In this document: piece by piece, positions 1 to 5,076 of the stretch
How the letters are laid out: each line of letters begins with the position of its first letter
Position numbering within the stretch: position 1 is the first letter of the stretch
Assembly: GCA_021803405.1 (NCBI GenBank)
Contig: JAJZLO010000023.1
Span: forward strand, 1 to 5,375
Origin: Microcaldota archaeon
GTDB taxonomy: Archaea > Micrarchaeota > Micrarchaeia > Micrarchaeales > CABMGC01
Reading direction: 5' to 3'
DNA: 5,375 bases
Position numbers and translations under genes: made by a program
The notes under the pieces: generated by a model
What the model was told of the DNA's origin: nothing
Seen by the model: the letters and a program-made list of their open reading frames with translations, nothing else
Databases searched by the model: none

Positions 1-103
1 AAGAAGAGTAGCAATTAGGGATATATAAAAATATAATAACACTTAGCGATAACACTAAACATATAATCAGCAACTTCTAAAAATTAAATCTAAAAATAAA
101 AAA
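1..103. other. Gene-free left edge, possible tail of an upstream plus-strand gene
   Basis: No gene can be supported here. Two plus-strand frames are open at the window edge and close within 30 bases (at 18 and 27), so a plus-strand gene from outside could end here, convergent with the gene ending at 104; nothing identifies it. The stretch is very AT-rich. An 8-bp direct repeat, ATAACACT, occurs at 36-43 and 49-56. TATA-like runs near 21-35 have no gene following them on the plus strand; on the minus strand they could serve a gene beyond the left edge. Confidence 0.4.
82..103 (-). terminator. Oligo-T stretch after the 229-residue gene
   Basis: Read on the minus strand, the bases just after the stop codon are T-runs (TTTTTTATTTTTAG) with no strong hairpin. 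Intrinsic termination in archaea commonly uses T-tracts without a stable stem, so this is a plausible end for the Tes/229-residue transcript. It rests on base composition and position only. Confidence 0.4.
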
Positions 104-793
104 TTAGACTCCGTGAAACCAGAAACCTTTGTCATTCTTCTTTCCGCCTTTCTTTTTGCCAAATATCTTCTGCGTTAAGGTAAGTTTTTCAGGAAGTTTT
201 TCTTTTATATGTTCACCCAAGACGTCAGGATGCTGCTCTGCATAGCTGTTCTGCCATTCCTCAAATTTGCTTCTTGTTTTCTGTTTTGTAAGATTCATTT
301 TTGAGGTGTACTCATCTTTCATTAAACGCCACTCTGCTGCGGTATAACCATATGGTGGTCGTTCCCTTATTGAAGGTGGGTCAAATTGATAACTATACAT
401 CTCTATAAAGTAATCAAAATCTCTTTCTGAAACTGGACAGTTTGAGACATGAACTCCCTCTTTATCAAGAAATTTAATTATATCTTCTCTGCTCATCTTC
501 TCTTTCCTGTTCTTAGCCGTTGTTGGATTGTAAACAACGGTTATCTTTCCTTTTGTGAACTCGACCTTTGCTCTTAAAACTGGTTCTAAAAGCATGAACC
601 TATACTGTAATCTGCCTGAGTTTTCTATGCTTATTAGCTCCTCTTTTTTAACATCAGAAAACGTTACCTCTTTAACTACCTTGTATGGTATTCTGAACTG
701 TTTTCCATCTATTGTAACGTACTCATCGTAGATATCCTCATTTTTTAGATCCTTTTCATAAGCATTTACATCGTTTGTTTCCCTATGGTCCAT
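104..793 (-). CDS. Unrecognised protein, possible HMA-like ferredoxin fold, encoded after Tes
   Basis: I do not recognise this 229-residue protein as a named family. Residues 61-115 read like a degenerate heavy-metal-associated (HMA-type) beta-alpha-beta unit: a strand at 74-79 (RAKVEF), a second at 83-88 (ITVVYN) and an amphipathic helix at 100-112 ending in KEGV. The metal-binding CxxC of true HMA domains is absent; the only cysteine is C119. Residues 138-162 are Pro/Tyr/Trp-rich (PPYGYTAAEW), then a charged helical stretch leads to a very lysine-rich end (210-223). No signal peptide or membrane segment is seen, so it is probably cytosolic, perhaps binding a negatively charged partner through its tail. 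The ATG is preceded by AGGT at a 7-base spacing. It starts 58 bases after Tes on the same strand, so a role linked to Tes is possible but is inference from position only. Confidence 0.8.
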   Translation of the reverse strand: MDHRETNDVNAYEKDLKNEDIYDEYVTIDGKQFRIPYKVVKEVTFSDVKKEELISIENSGRLQYRFMLLEPVLRAKVEFTKGKITVVYNPTTAKNRKEKMSREDIIKFLDKEGVHVSNCPVSERDFDYFIEMYSYQFDPPSIRERPPYGYTAAEWRLMKDEYTSKMNLTKQKTRSKFEEWQNSYAEQHPDVLGEHIKEKLPEKLTLTQKIFGKKKGGKKNDKGFWFHGV

Positions 794-800
794 CTAAATT

Positions 801-804
801 ACCT
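801..804 (-). promoter_or_regulatory. Shine-Dalgarno-like AGGT of the 229-residue gene
   Basis: The minus strand reads AGGT seven bases before the ATG at 793, in an otherwise A/T-only spacer. It supports this start and suggests translation from the interior of a transcript rather than leaderless initiation. Confidence 0.5.
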
Positions 805-851
805 ACTAAATTAAAAAATTAAAAATAAAAGAAAAAATAAATAAATACTAA
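805..851 (-). terminator. T-rich spacer between Tes and the following gene
   Basis: On the minus strand this spacer is almost wholly T and A, with several T-runs (TTTTTTC, TTTTTAA, TTTTTTAA). Such runs can act as archaeal terminators. Because the next gene lies immediately behind, the run may reduce rather than abolish read-through, lowering its level relative to Tes. A TTTATTTATT element in the same stretch could also act as a weak TATA box for that gene. Confidence 0.35.
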
Positions 852-2840
852 TTATACTCCACCGCAACCAGAACCGCCGCAGCCGCATGCATCTTTAGAG
901 TCTTTTTCTGCTTCGTTTCCACAGCCACATGATCCAGAATTTCCGCAAGCGCAGCCAGAGTCTTCATCAGAGTGTTTTTCTGACTTTGTTGATGAAGATG
1001 CTGACATCGTAATTGGAGAGATGACCTGTTTTGCTGTGTTTTGAGTCTTTATGCCTTTTGCAGCCCTTATACTTTCTGCTTCTGCCATATTTACTGGAAG
1101 AGTAAAGTAATCTAACATCTTTGCGTATGTTCTTTGATATGGCTCAGTTGCCTCTATCTCCTTAACATTTCTCATGTACTTATCGCTCCTGTATGTCCAA
1201 TCATGATGCATGTTTTCCCACTCTTTTGATGGTATACTGTACTGTTTTTGTATCTTATCTCTATATACCTCAGGAAATACATTAAAGGTACAGAAAGGAA
1301 GTACTCTTCCGTCTGGCATAGAATAGTGTATGTCGCACTTTTCTACTCTCTTTATATCATATGAGTATTCATCCTGGAAGTGCATCATCCCTAGAAACAT
1401 AGATTTTAATTGGAATGATCCCATTGATGAAAAGTCATGCTTGAAGATTACCGACATTAACATCCTTGTGAAGTTTACAGACTTAGGCTGCTTTTCCTTG
1501 TCTATATATCTCTTCATGCCTGTTACAGCTTTAAGAGCTATCAGCTTTCTTTGAAGCTTTGATTTTCCAGACATCTCGTTTACAGCCTCTTGTAGATGCT
1601 CCAAAAGTCCTGCTGCATCCAAGAACCTTGTTAATGGTATTATCTTGTTGTCTTTATCTGTAAATATGTATGAACCAGCGCCACATGCAAAGTGTATTGA
1701 AAGATCATACTTGTATTCACCAGTAAGAGCCTCTATAAACTTATTTATGCCACCTACATAAGGAACTGAGAACCAATCATCTTTTGTTATTACTCCGCCG
1801 GTCTGCTCCTCTATTAACTTTATTGCGCCAGGAATAGTTATTCTCTGTCTTTCCCTTTGCCTAGTAGGCATTCTTCCTACAAGAGATACAGGCTGGAAGT
1901 TAACCGCTTTTACAACATCGGAGTTGTTAAGAGCGAAGTTTATTATGTTTGAAAGCTCTCCATCGTTTATTGTCCTTATTACTGTAGGTACAAGAACTAT
2001 GCCAATACCTGCCTTTCTTGCAGCATCTAGTGTTGCAGGAGCTTCCCAGTGATTCTTTGGATTAGCTCTTTTGCTTACTCCGTCGAAGCTCATGTAAAGC
2101 GTGCTTACCCCAGCATGTCTTAATTTTATTGCATACTCGGGATGATTAGCCAGATTTATTCCAGTAGTGTTGAGCTGTATTTGATCGAATCCTGCTTTCT
2201 TTGCCATACCTACTATCTCGACCAAATCGCTTCTCATTGTAGGCTCTCCACCAGTTATTTGAAGAGCATTTGCAGGTATAGGTTTCTGCGATTTCAACTC
2301 TACGAATATTTTATTTAACTCCTCTTTTGTTGGTTCGTATATTGGCTCTCCTTCCTTTGCATAGAAGAAGCAGTACCAACAGCTCAAATGACACCTATTT
2401 GTTATTACTACATTTGCAAGACCTGTGTGTGATTTGTGCCTTTCACATATACCACAATCAAAAGGGCAGTTTTCTCCTTTATTTATGTAATTAGGATTAT
2501 CAAAACCTCTTCCGAAGTAATTGTAATTTTTCATGCGCATATACATGTCGTAATCTTCCCAGTACTTTTCTATAGCCCAGCCGTGCTCAGGACAAAACTT
2601 TCGTATCATTACATTTTCAGAGTCCTTGTATATTGTTCCGTCTACTATGAGTTTACATTCAGGACAAACAGTCTTGGTTCTTTCCAAGACAGGCATCTTG
2701 TTTATCTCATCCATTGTCCTGTGATACGGTGCAAGATTACGCTCTTCTTTTGATATCGCATCCTGTTTATTTATATTTACTACCATCTTTTGGTTACTGT
2801 TCCCAAAAGCCTCCACGATATTTATATTTTTTTCTTCCAT
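852..2840 (-). CDS. tes: Radical SAM tetraether lipid synthase (Tes / GDGT-MAS family)
   Basis: Tes enzymes join the phytanyl chain ends of archaeal diether lipids by radical C-C coupling, giving membrane-spanning tetraethers and macrocyclic archaeol. The 662-residue protein has the family layout: an N-terminal rubredoxin-like segment with C59, C62 (CPEC) and C83; a second motif CPFDCGIC (C125, C129, C132); the radical SAM triad CHLSCWYC (C150, C154, C157); then GGEP at 197-200 and SFDG at 251-254 in the SAM barrel. C386, C502 and C517 are candidate ligands of the further cluster known in the family. Methanocaldococcus MJ0619 is roughly 500 residues as I recall; much of the extra length is an N-terminal stretch (1-55) and a tail (about 585-662) ending in seven Gly-flanked cysteines. 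It should act at the inner membrane face. ATG 2840 is chosen because AGGT lies six bases upstream and a TATA box further out. The family assignment rests on remembered motifs. Confidence 0.88.
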   Translation of the reverse strand: MEEKNINIVEAFGNSNQKMVVNINKQDAISKEERNLAPYHRTMDEINKMPVLERTKTVCPECKLIVDGTIYKDSENVMIRKFCPEHGWAIEKYWEDYDMYMRMKNYNYFGRGFDNPNYINKGENCPFDCGICERHKSHTGLANVVITNRCHLSCWYCFFYAKEGEPIYEPTKEELNKIFVELKSQKPIPANALQITGGEPTMRSDLVEIVGMAKKAGFDQIQLNTTGINLANHPEYAIKLRHAGVSTLYMSFDGVSKRANPKNHWEAPATLDAARKAGIGIVLVPTVIRTINDGELSNIINFALNNSDVVKAVNFQPVSLVGRMPTRQRERQRITIPGAIKLIEEQTGGVITKDDWFSVPYVGGINKFIEALTGEYKYDLSIHFACGAGSYIFTDKDNKIIPLTRFLDAAGLLEHLQEAVNEMSGKSKLQRKLIALKAVTGMKRYIDKEKQPKSVNFTRMLMSVIFKHDFSSMGSFQLKSMFLGMMHFQDEYSYDIKRVEKCDIHYSMPDGRVLPFCTFNVFPEVYRDKIQKQYSIPSKEWENMHHDWTYRSDKYMRNVKEIEATEPYQRTYAKMLDYFTLPVNMAEAESIRAAKGIKTQNTAKQVISPITMSASSSTKSEKHSDEDSGCACGNSGSCGCGNEAEKDSKDACGCGGSGCGGV
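855..956 (-). other. Gly/Cys-rich C-terminal tail of Tes
   Basis: Residues 629-662 of Tes are almost entirely Gly, Cys, Ser, Ala, Asn and acidic residues. Seven cysteines (630, 632, 638, 640, 652, 654, 659) form CxC pairs in two clusters, GCACGNSGSCGCG and ACGCGGSGCGG, joined by a charged linker. A Ser/Thr/Lys-rich linker (about 611-628) separates the tail from the folded enzyme. It is also a G+C-rich patch in an AT-rich gene. CxC-rich tails bind soft metals or carry thiols; here either metal handling or electron delivery is possible. Confidence 0.75.
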
Positions 2841-2846
2841 TACAAT

Positions 2847-2850
2847 ACCT
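2847..2850 (-). promoter_or_regulatory. Shine-Dalgarno-like AGGT of Tes
   Basis: The minus strand reads AGGT six bases before the ATG at 2840, the same core and nearly the same spacing as in the next gene of this strand. It decides the start in favour of M1 over the internal M19. Confidence 0.5.
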
Positions 2851-2886
2851 ATACATAGAAACTATTACTCAGTTTTAAACCGTTCA

Positions 2887-2896
2887 TATATTTAAA
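2887..2896 (-). promoter_or_regulatory. TATA box of Tes
   Basis: The minus strand reads TTTAAATATA, a good archaeal TATA box. Transcription starting about 25 bases further on would fall near 2865 and give a leader of about 25 bases containing the AGGT site. Tes therefore need not rely on read-through from the AhpD-like gene 185 bases upstream. Confidence 0.5.
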
Positions 2897-2960
2897 TGTT
2901 AGTTTTTTAAGCAGGTATCAAAATTTTATCATACTTTTGAAACAAAATTTTGGAGATTTT

Positions 2961-2978
2961 GTATGTGTCTACATATAC
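2961..2978. repeat. Imperfect inverted repeat between the AhpD-like gene and Tes
   Basis: GTATGTG at 2961-2967 pairs with CATATAC at 2972-2978 around a TCTA loop, with one G-T pair. A palindrome TGTATACA follows at 2988-2995. The dyads lie upstream of the Tes TATA box and downstream of the AhpD-like stop, so they could be a protein-binding site or a transcript-end structure. No T-run follows on the minus strand, which argues against a classical terminator. Confidence 0.3.
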
Positions 2979-3025
2979 GCCTGCATTTGTATACATATTC
3001 TTTCTAATTTTTGATATGTTATTCT

Positions 3026-3367
3026 TTACTTTCCAAATTCATCTATTGCTTCATCAACCAACTGGCTATATGATAATGCAGGGCCTCCTCCCATTAAAAC
3101 AGCTACCCATCCGGCTTCTCGTACTTCTTTTTCATTAGCGCCGCAATCGAAAGCTGCTTTTACATGATATGCTATGCACCATTCACAATGGCTTGTTACA
3201 GATAATGCAATGGCTATTAGTTCCTTGGTTTTTTTATCTAATGCTCCTGGTTTTTCTATAGCTTCAAGAAGTTCCATGAACTTGCCTATTTGTGCAGGAC
3301 TATCTTTTTGCCATTTACCTACAGAACCATAAAACTCATCCAAAAGATTTTTCATTTTTCCCGACAT
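3026..3367 (-). CDS. AhpD / carboxymuconolactone decarboxylase-like protein
   Basis: A 113-residue cytosolic protein with the AhpD-like core: E49 in the helix before the active site, then C61, C64 and H68 in HCEWCIAYH, the CxxCxxxH thiol pair used by AhpD-type alkylhydroperoxidases with an upstream Glu as proton relay. The following helix (AAFDCGANEKEVREAGWVA, 71-89) is typical of the CMD family (PF02627), and the length matches single-domain members. It may act as a thiol-disulfide peroxidase or reductase; the true substrate cannot be read from the sequence. The frame extends upstream to a GTG at 3394, but ATG 3367 is chosen because GGTGGT lies just before it. The gene is divergent from the ankyrin gene and 185 bases upstream of Tes on the same strand. 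A true carboxymuconolactone decarboxylase role is unlikely given the thiol pair. Confidence 0.87.
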   Translation of the reverse strand: MSGKMKNLLDEFYGSVGKWQKDSPAQIGKFMELLEAIEKPGALDKKTKELIAIALSVTSHCEWCIAYHVKAAFDCGANEKEVREAGWVAVLMGGGPALSYSQLVDEAIDEFGK

Positions 3368-3370
3368 GAT

Positions 3371-3376
3371 ACCACC
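3371..3376 (-). promoter_or_regulatory. Shine-Dalgarno-like GGTGGT deciding the AhpD-like start
   Basis: GGTGGT on the minus strand ends three bases before ATG 3367. The upstream GTG at 3394 has no such site, so the shorter 113-residue protein is preferred. A second ATG four codons further in (3355) is also possible. Confidence 0.5.
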
Positions 3377-3446
3377 AAATAAATAACAGGACACAATAAT
3401 TTAAACTAACGTTGAATAATAGATTATGTCGATATATGATTAAATT

Positions 3447-3455
3447 ACATATAAG
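3447..3455 (-). promoter_or_regulatory. Candidate TATA box of the AhpD-like gene
   Basis: The minus strand reads CTTATATGT here, giving a start near 3425 and a leader of about 55 bases. A second TATA-like element, ATCATATATC at 3431-3440, would give a shorter leader. The sequence does not decide between them. Confidence 0.35.
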
Positions 3456-3515
3456 TGGGTTATTATTTATGAATAATATCTTTAAAGTTTTGCGTCTTGC
3501 AAAAAATATAAATAG

Positions 3516-3528
3516 ATTTATATATCTT
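3516..3528 (+). repeat. First copy of a duplicated TATA element
   Basis: ATTTATATATCTT, identical to 3546-3558 thirty bases later. It is TATA-like, and would place a start near 3546, inside the second copy. It could be a second, upstream promoter for the ankyrin gene or a relic of a local duplication. Confidence 0.5.
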
Positions 3529-3545
3529 TTGTTAATTCTTGAAAA

Positions 3546-3558
3546 ATTTATATATCTT
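3546..3558 (+). promoter_or_regulatory. TATA box of the ankyrin gene (second repeat copy)
   Basis: ATTTATATATCTT preceded by the purine run GAAAAA, which fits a BRE followed by a TATA box. A transcript start about 25-28 bases on (near 3575) would give a leader of about 20 bases that contains the AGGGAG site before ATG 3596. This is the better placed of the two copies. Confidence 0.55.
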
Positions 3559-3586
3559 GACATGTAAATACTTCTCCATTGAAAAT

Positions 3587-3592
3587 AGGGAG
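3587..3592 (+). promoter_or_regulatory. Shine-Dalgarno-like AGGGAG deciding the ankyrin start
   Basis: AGGGAG ends three bases before ATG 3596, the same spacing as GGTGGT before the divergent AhpD-like gene. It supports ATG 3596 over the TTG at 3539, which lies upstream of both predicted transcript starts. Confidence 0.5.
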
Positions 3593-3595
3593 TAT

Positions 3596-4156
3596 ATGCG
3601 ATCTCAGCTGGTAGAAAAAAGTATAGGACAAAAAGTGACCGATTTTTCGGATTTAGGAGCTTTCGAAAAGGCAATAGATACCTTAAACCTGAGTCCAACT
3701 CAAAAAATAAACCTTAATGTTTTTGGAAAGGATAAATTAACCCCACTTATGAATGCAAGCATAACAGGAAATGAGGCTGCTTTCAATGTATTTCTAAGTA
3801 GAGGCGCAGATGTTGACATGAAGGATGCATTAGGGAATACAGCCGCTATGTATGCTATGGAGTTTGGAAGGCATTTAATAGTAAAAATAGCTCTTCAAAA
3901 AGGCGCAAACGCAAATATACAAAATAAAAAAGGTATTACACTGCTAATGATAGCCGCAAGAAATGATGATATTGATGGCGTGGCTATAGCAATAATGCAT
4001 GGCAGTCCGAATCCATTTATAAGAAATGAATCACATATGACTGCCAGTGATATAGCAAAGATCAATAATTCAAAAGAAATGATAAAACTACTTAAAGAAT
4101 ATGAAGAGGAGTATACTAACAAATTAATAGCCTTAAAACAAATACAGCTTCAATGA
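3596..4156 (+). CDS. Ankyrin-repeat protein
   Basis: A 186-residue protein built of about four ankyrin repeats, which form a protein-binding scaffold with no catalytic role. Repeat 1 spans about 47-79 (DKLTPLMNASITGN, then SRGADVDMKD), repeat 2 about 80-112 (GNTAAMYAMEFGR, QKGANANIQN), repeat 3 about 113-145 (GITLLMIAARNDD, GSPNPFIRN), and a final degenerate repeat about 146-170 (MTASDIAKINNS). Residues 15-45 are helical and probably cap the stack; the end is a charged helix (160-186). No signal peptide or membrane segment is visible, so it is probably cytosolic. The frame is open back to a TTG at 3539, but both TATA boxes and the AGGGAG site favour ATG 3596. It is divergent from the AhpD-like gene and convergent with the methyltransferase. 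The binding partner is unknown; signalling or host-cell contact are possibilities only. Confidence 0.88.
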   Translation: MRSQLVEKSIGQKVTDFSDLGAFEKAIDTLNLSPTQKINLNVFGKDKLTPLMNASITGNEAAFNVFLSRGADVDMKDALGNTAAMYAMEFGRHLIVKIALQKGANANIQNKKGITLLMIAARNDDIDGVAIAIMHGSPNPFIRNESHMTASDIAKINNSKEMIKLLKEYEEEYTNKLIALKQIQLQ

Positions 4157-4190
4157 AAAACACAGGACATTATCTTAAATAATATAAAGT

Positions 4191-4207
4191 ATATTTCAGC
4201 AAAATAT
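4191..4207. repeat. Short hairpin in the convergent spacer
   Basis: ATATTT (4191-4196) and AAATAT (4202-4207) pair around a CAGCA loop, between the ends of the ankyrin and methyltransferase genes. The stem is only A-T pairs. On the minus strand the methyltransferase end also meets T-runs (ATTTTATATAATTTTTATCG, about 4209-4228), a likelier stop signal. The plus strand has no T-run after the ankyrin gene. Confidence 0.3.
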
Positions 4208-4242
4208 CGATAAAAATTATATAAAATTCTATATATACAAAT

Positions 4243-4833
4243 TTAAGGAATAAATCTTGCCGATATAAATTCTCCAGATATTTTTATTTTTGTCTTTAAT
4301 CCAGATTTTTTACCTATATTTTCAAGTTCTTCTTTGCTAACCGAGTGTTGAGAAATAGGAGCATGCATCTTGCTAAGCCTAGACCGGTTATATTCATAAA
4401 TGCGTATTTCTCCATCTTTTTTAAGGAAACCTTTGAGATACCTTAAGGACTCTTCCTTTTCTTTCCAATGATGAAAAGAAAGTGAACTTAGTATGATATC
4501 AAACTTTCTTTCAAAAGGAATTTTTCTGCTAGAACCTACTGCAATGGTTATGTTTTTGTAGTTTTTTGTCCTTCTTTTTGCAATGAATACCATTTGTTTT
4601 GATGGATCAACAGCAAAGATTGAGATTTTATTTTTATAAAGGCGTGATATTTCTATAGGAATTGAAGCAGGACCGGTTCCTATATCAACAATAGTATTTG
4701 CCCTAAAACTATAGATATCCTCTGCTATAAAGTTAGAAAATTTCTTATATGAACCTATTTTTGTAACTGCAAGATATGCTATGGACATAAAATATCCGAA
4801 ACGTTCCTCGCCTTTTAGATAATAATCTGACAT
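4243..4833 (-). CDS. Class I SAM-dependent methyltransferase
   Basis: A 196-residue Rossmann-fold methyltransferase. Motif I is IVDIGTGPAS (48-57), the glycine-rich loop that binds SAM; the acidic residue after strand 2 is D76 in AVDPS, expected to hold the ribose; GSSRKIPF (100-107) fits the adenine-contacting loop; FDIILSSLSFHHW (111-123) is motif IV, close to the UbiE/Methyltransf_11 type; LKKDGEIRIYEYNR (137-150) is the next strand. The N-terminal part (1-45) is helical and aromatic and may cap the substrate. The substrate cannot be told: small molecule, quinone, lipid or protein are all open. The protein is short for UbiE and ends soon after the core. ATG 4833 lacks a Shine-Dalgarno-like site; with the TATA-like element at 4861-4869 the transcript would be nearly leaderless. 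It is alone on its strand, convergent with the ankyrin gene. Confidence 0.87.
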   Translation of the reverse strand: MSDYYLKGEERFGYFMSIAYLAVTKIGSYKKFSNFIAEDIYSFRANTIVDIGTGPASIPIEISRLYKNKISIFAVDPSKQMVFIAKRRTKNYKNITIAVGSSRKIPFERKFDIILSSLSFHHWKEKEESLRYLKGFLKKDGEIRIYEYNRSRLSKMHAPISQHSVSKEELENIGKKSGLKTKIKISGEFISARFIP

Positions 4834-4860
4834 GATTACACAGTAGTATATAACAACGAA

Positions 4861-4869
4861 TAAATAAAA
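4861..4869 (-). promoter_or_regulatory. Candidate TATA box of the methyltransferase gene
   Basis: The minus strand reads TTTTATTTA. A start about 25 bases on would fall near 4839, leaving a leader of only about 6 bases, which fits the missing Shine-Dalgarno site. A nearer element, GTTATATACT (4845-4854), would start transcription inside the gene and so favour the internal M16. Confidence 0.35.
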
Positions 4870-4905
4870 GCTGCGGTGTTTGATGTAAATAATTTGAATT
4901 TTCGT

Positions 4906-4929
4906 AAGTTATGTTGAAAGTTATGTTGA
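4906..4929. repeat. Perfect 12-bp tandem repeat in the divergent spacer
   Basis: AAGTTATGTTGA occurs twice head to tail with no gap (4906-4917 and 4918-4929). It lies about 40 bases upstream of the methyltransferase TATA candidate and about 110 bases upstream of the TATA box of the gene at 5077. Paired direct repeats of about one helical turn are typical of tandem regulator sites; a chance slippage duplication is the alternative. Confidence 0.6.
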
Positions 4930-5009
4930 TTTAACTATAAAATGTAAAATTAAAACTTTTAACATCTTTCCATAAGGTAAAAATGGTCATATATGCTTTT
5001 AATTAAAAA

Positions 5010-5035
5010 ATCTAACGATTAAATATCAATTAGAT
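5010..5035. repeat. Inverted repeat just upstream of a TATA box
   Basis: ATCTAA (5010-5015) and TTAGAT (5030-5035) are exact inverted repeats with a 14-base centre, ending two bases before the TATA box at 5038. The position suits an operator that controls TBP/TFB access, but a six-base arm in AT-rich DNA can arise by chance. Confidence 0.3.
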
Positions 5036-5037
5036 GA

Positions 5038-5046
5038 TTATATATA
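5038..5046 (+). promoter_or_regulatory. TATA box of the gene at 5077
   Basis: TTATATATA lies 30 bases before ATG 5077. Transcription would start near 5067, giving a leader of about 10 bases containing GGT (5071-5073). This supports 5077 as a real gene start. Confidence 0.55.
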
Positions 5047-5076
5047 TCAGACTAAACAACAATATTTTCTGGTAAT

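Noticed and set aside
1..62. Short minus-strand peptide from an ATG at 62
   Set aside because: It closes after 15 codons and has no supporting signals.
1330..1554. Plus-strand 74-codon open frame inside Tes
   Set aside because: It is fully opposite a well-supported enzyme gene and has no domain, promoter or ribosome-binding site.
2436..2753. Plus-strand 105-codon open frame opposite the N-terminal part of Tes
   Set aside because: It lies antisense to the conserved cysteine motifs; its hydrophobic look comes from the complement of charged codons.
2919..2951. Repeated CAAAATTTT at 2919 and 2943 as a regulator site
   Set aside because: Nine A/T-dominated bases repeated in very AT-rich DNA is likely chance.
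2950..3138. Plus-strand 62-codon open frame with hydrophobic start
   Set aside because: It overlaps the end of the AhpD-like gene on the opposite strand, and the hydrophobicity follows from T-rich DNA.
3368..3394. GTG at 3394 as the start of the AhpD-like protein
   Set aside because: No ribosome-binding site precedes it, while GGTGGT precedes ATG 3367, and the extra nine residues are not typical of the family.
3539..3595. TTG at 3539 as the start of the ankyrin protein, adding 19 residues
   Set aside because: It lies before the transcript starts expected from either TATA copy, and the added codons span the second TATA box. ATG 3596 has an AGGGAG site just upstream.
3336..3698. Minus-strand 120-codon open frame across the divergent promoter region
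   Set aside because: It overlaps the starts of both the AhpD-like and ankyrin genes and their promoters, with a low-complexity aromatic/Ile/Asn-rich product.
3895..4122. Minus-strand 75-codon open frame inside the ankyrin gene
   Set aside because: It is antisense to clear ankyrin repeats; the Ser/Ile/Phe-rich product is a shadow.
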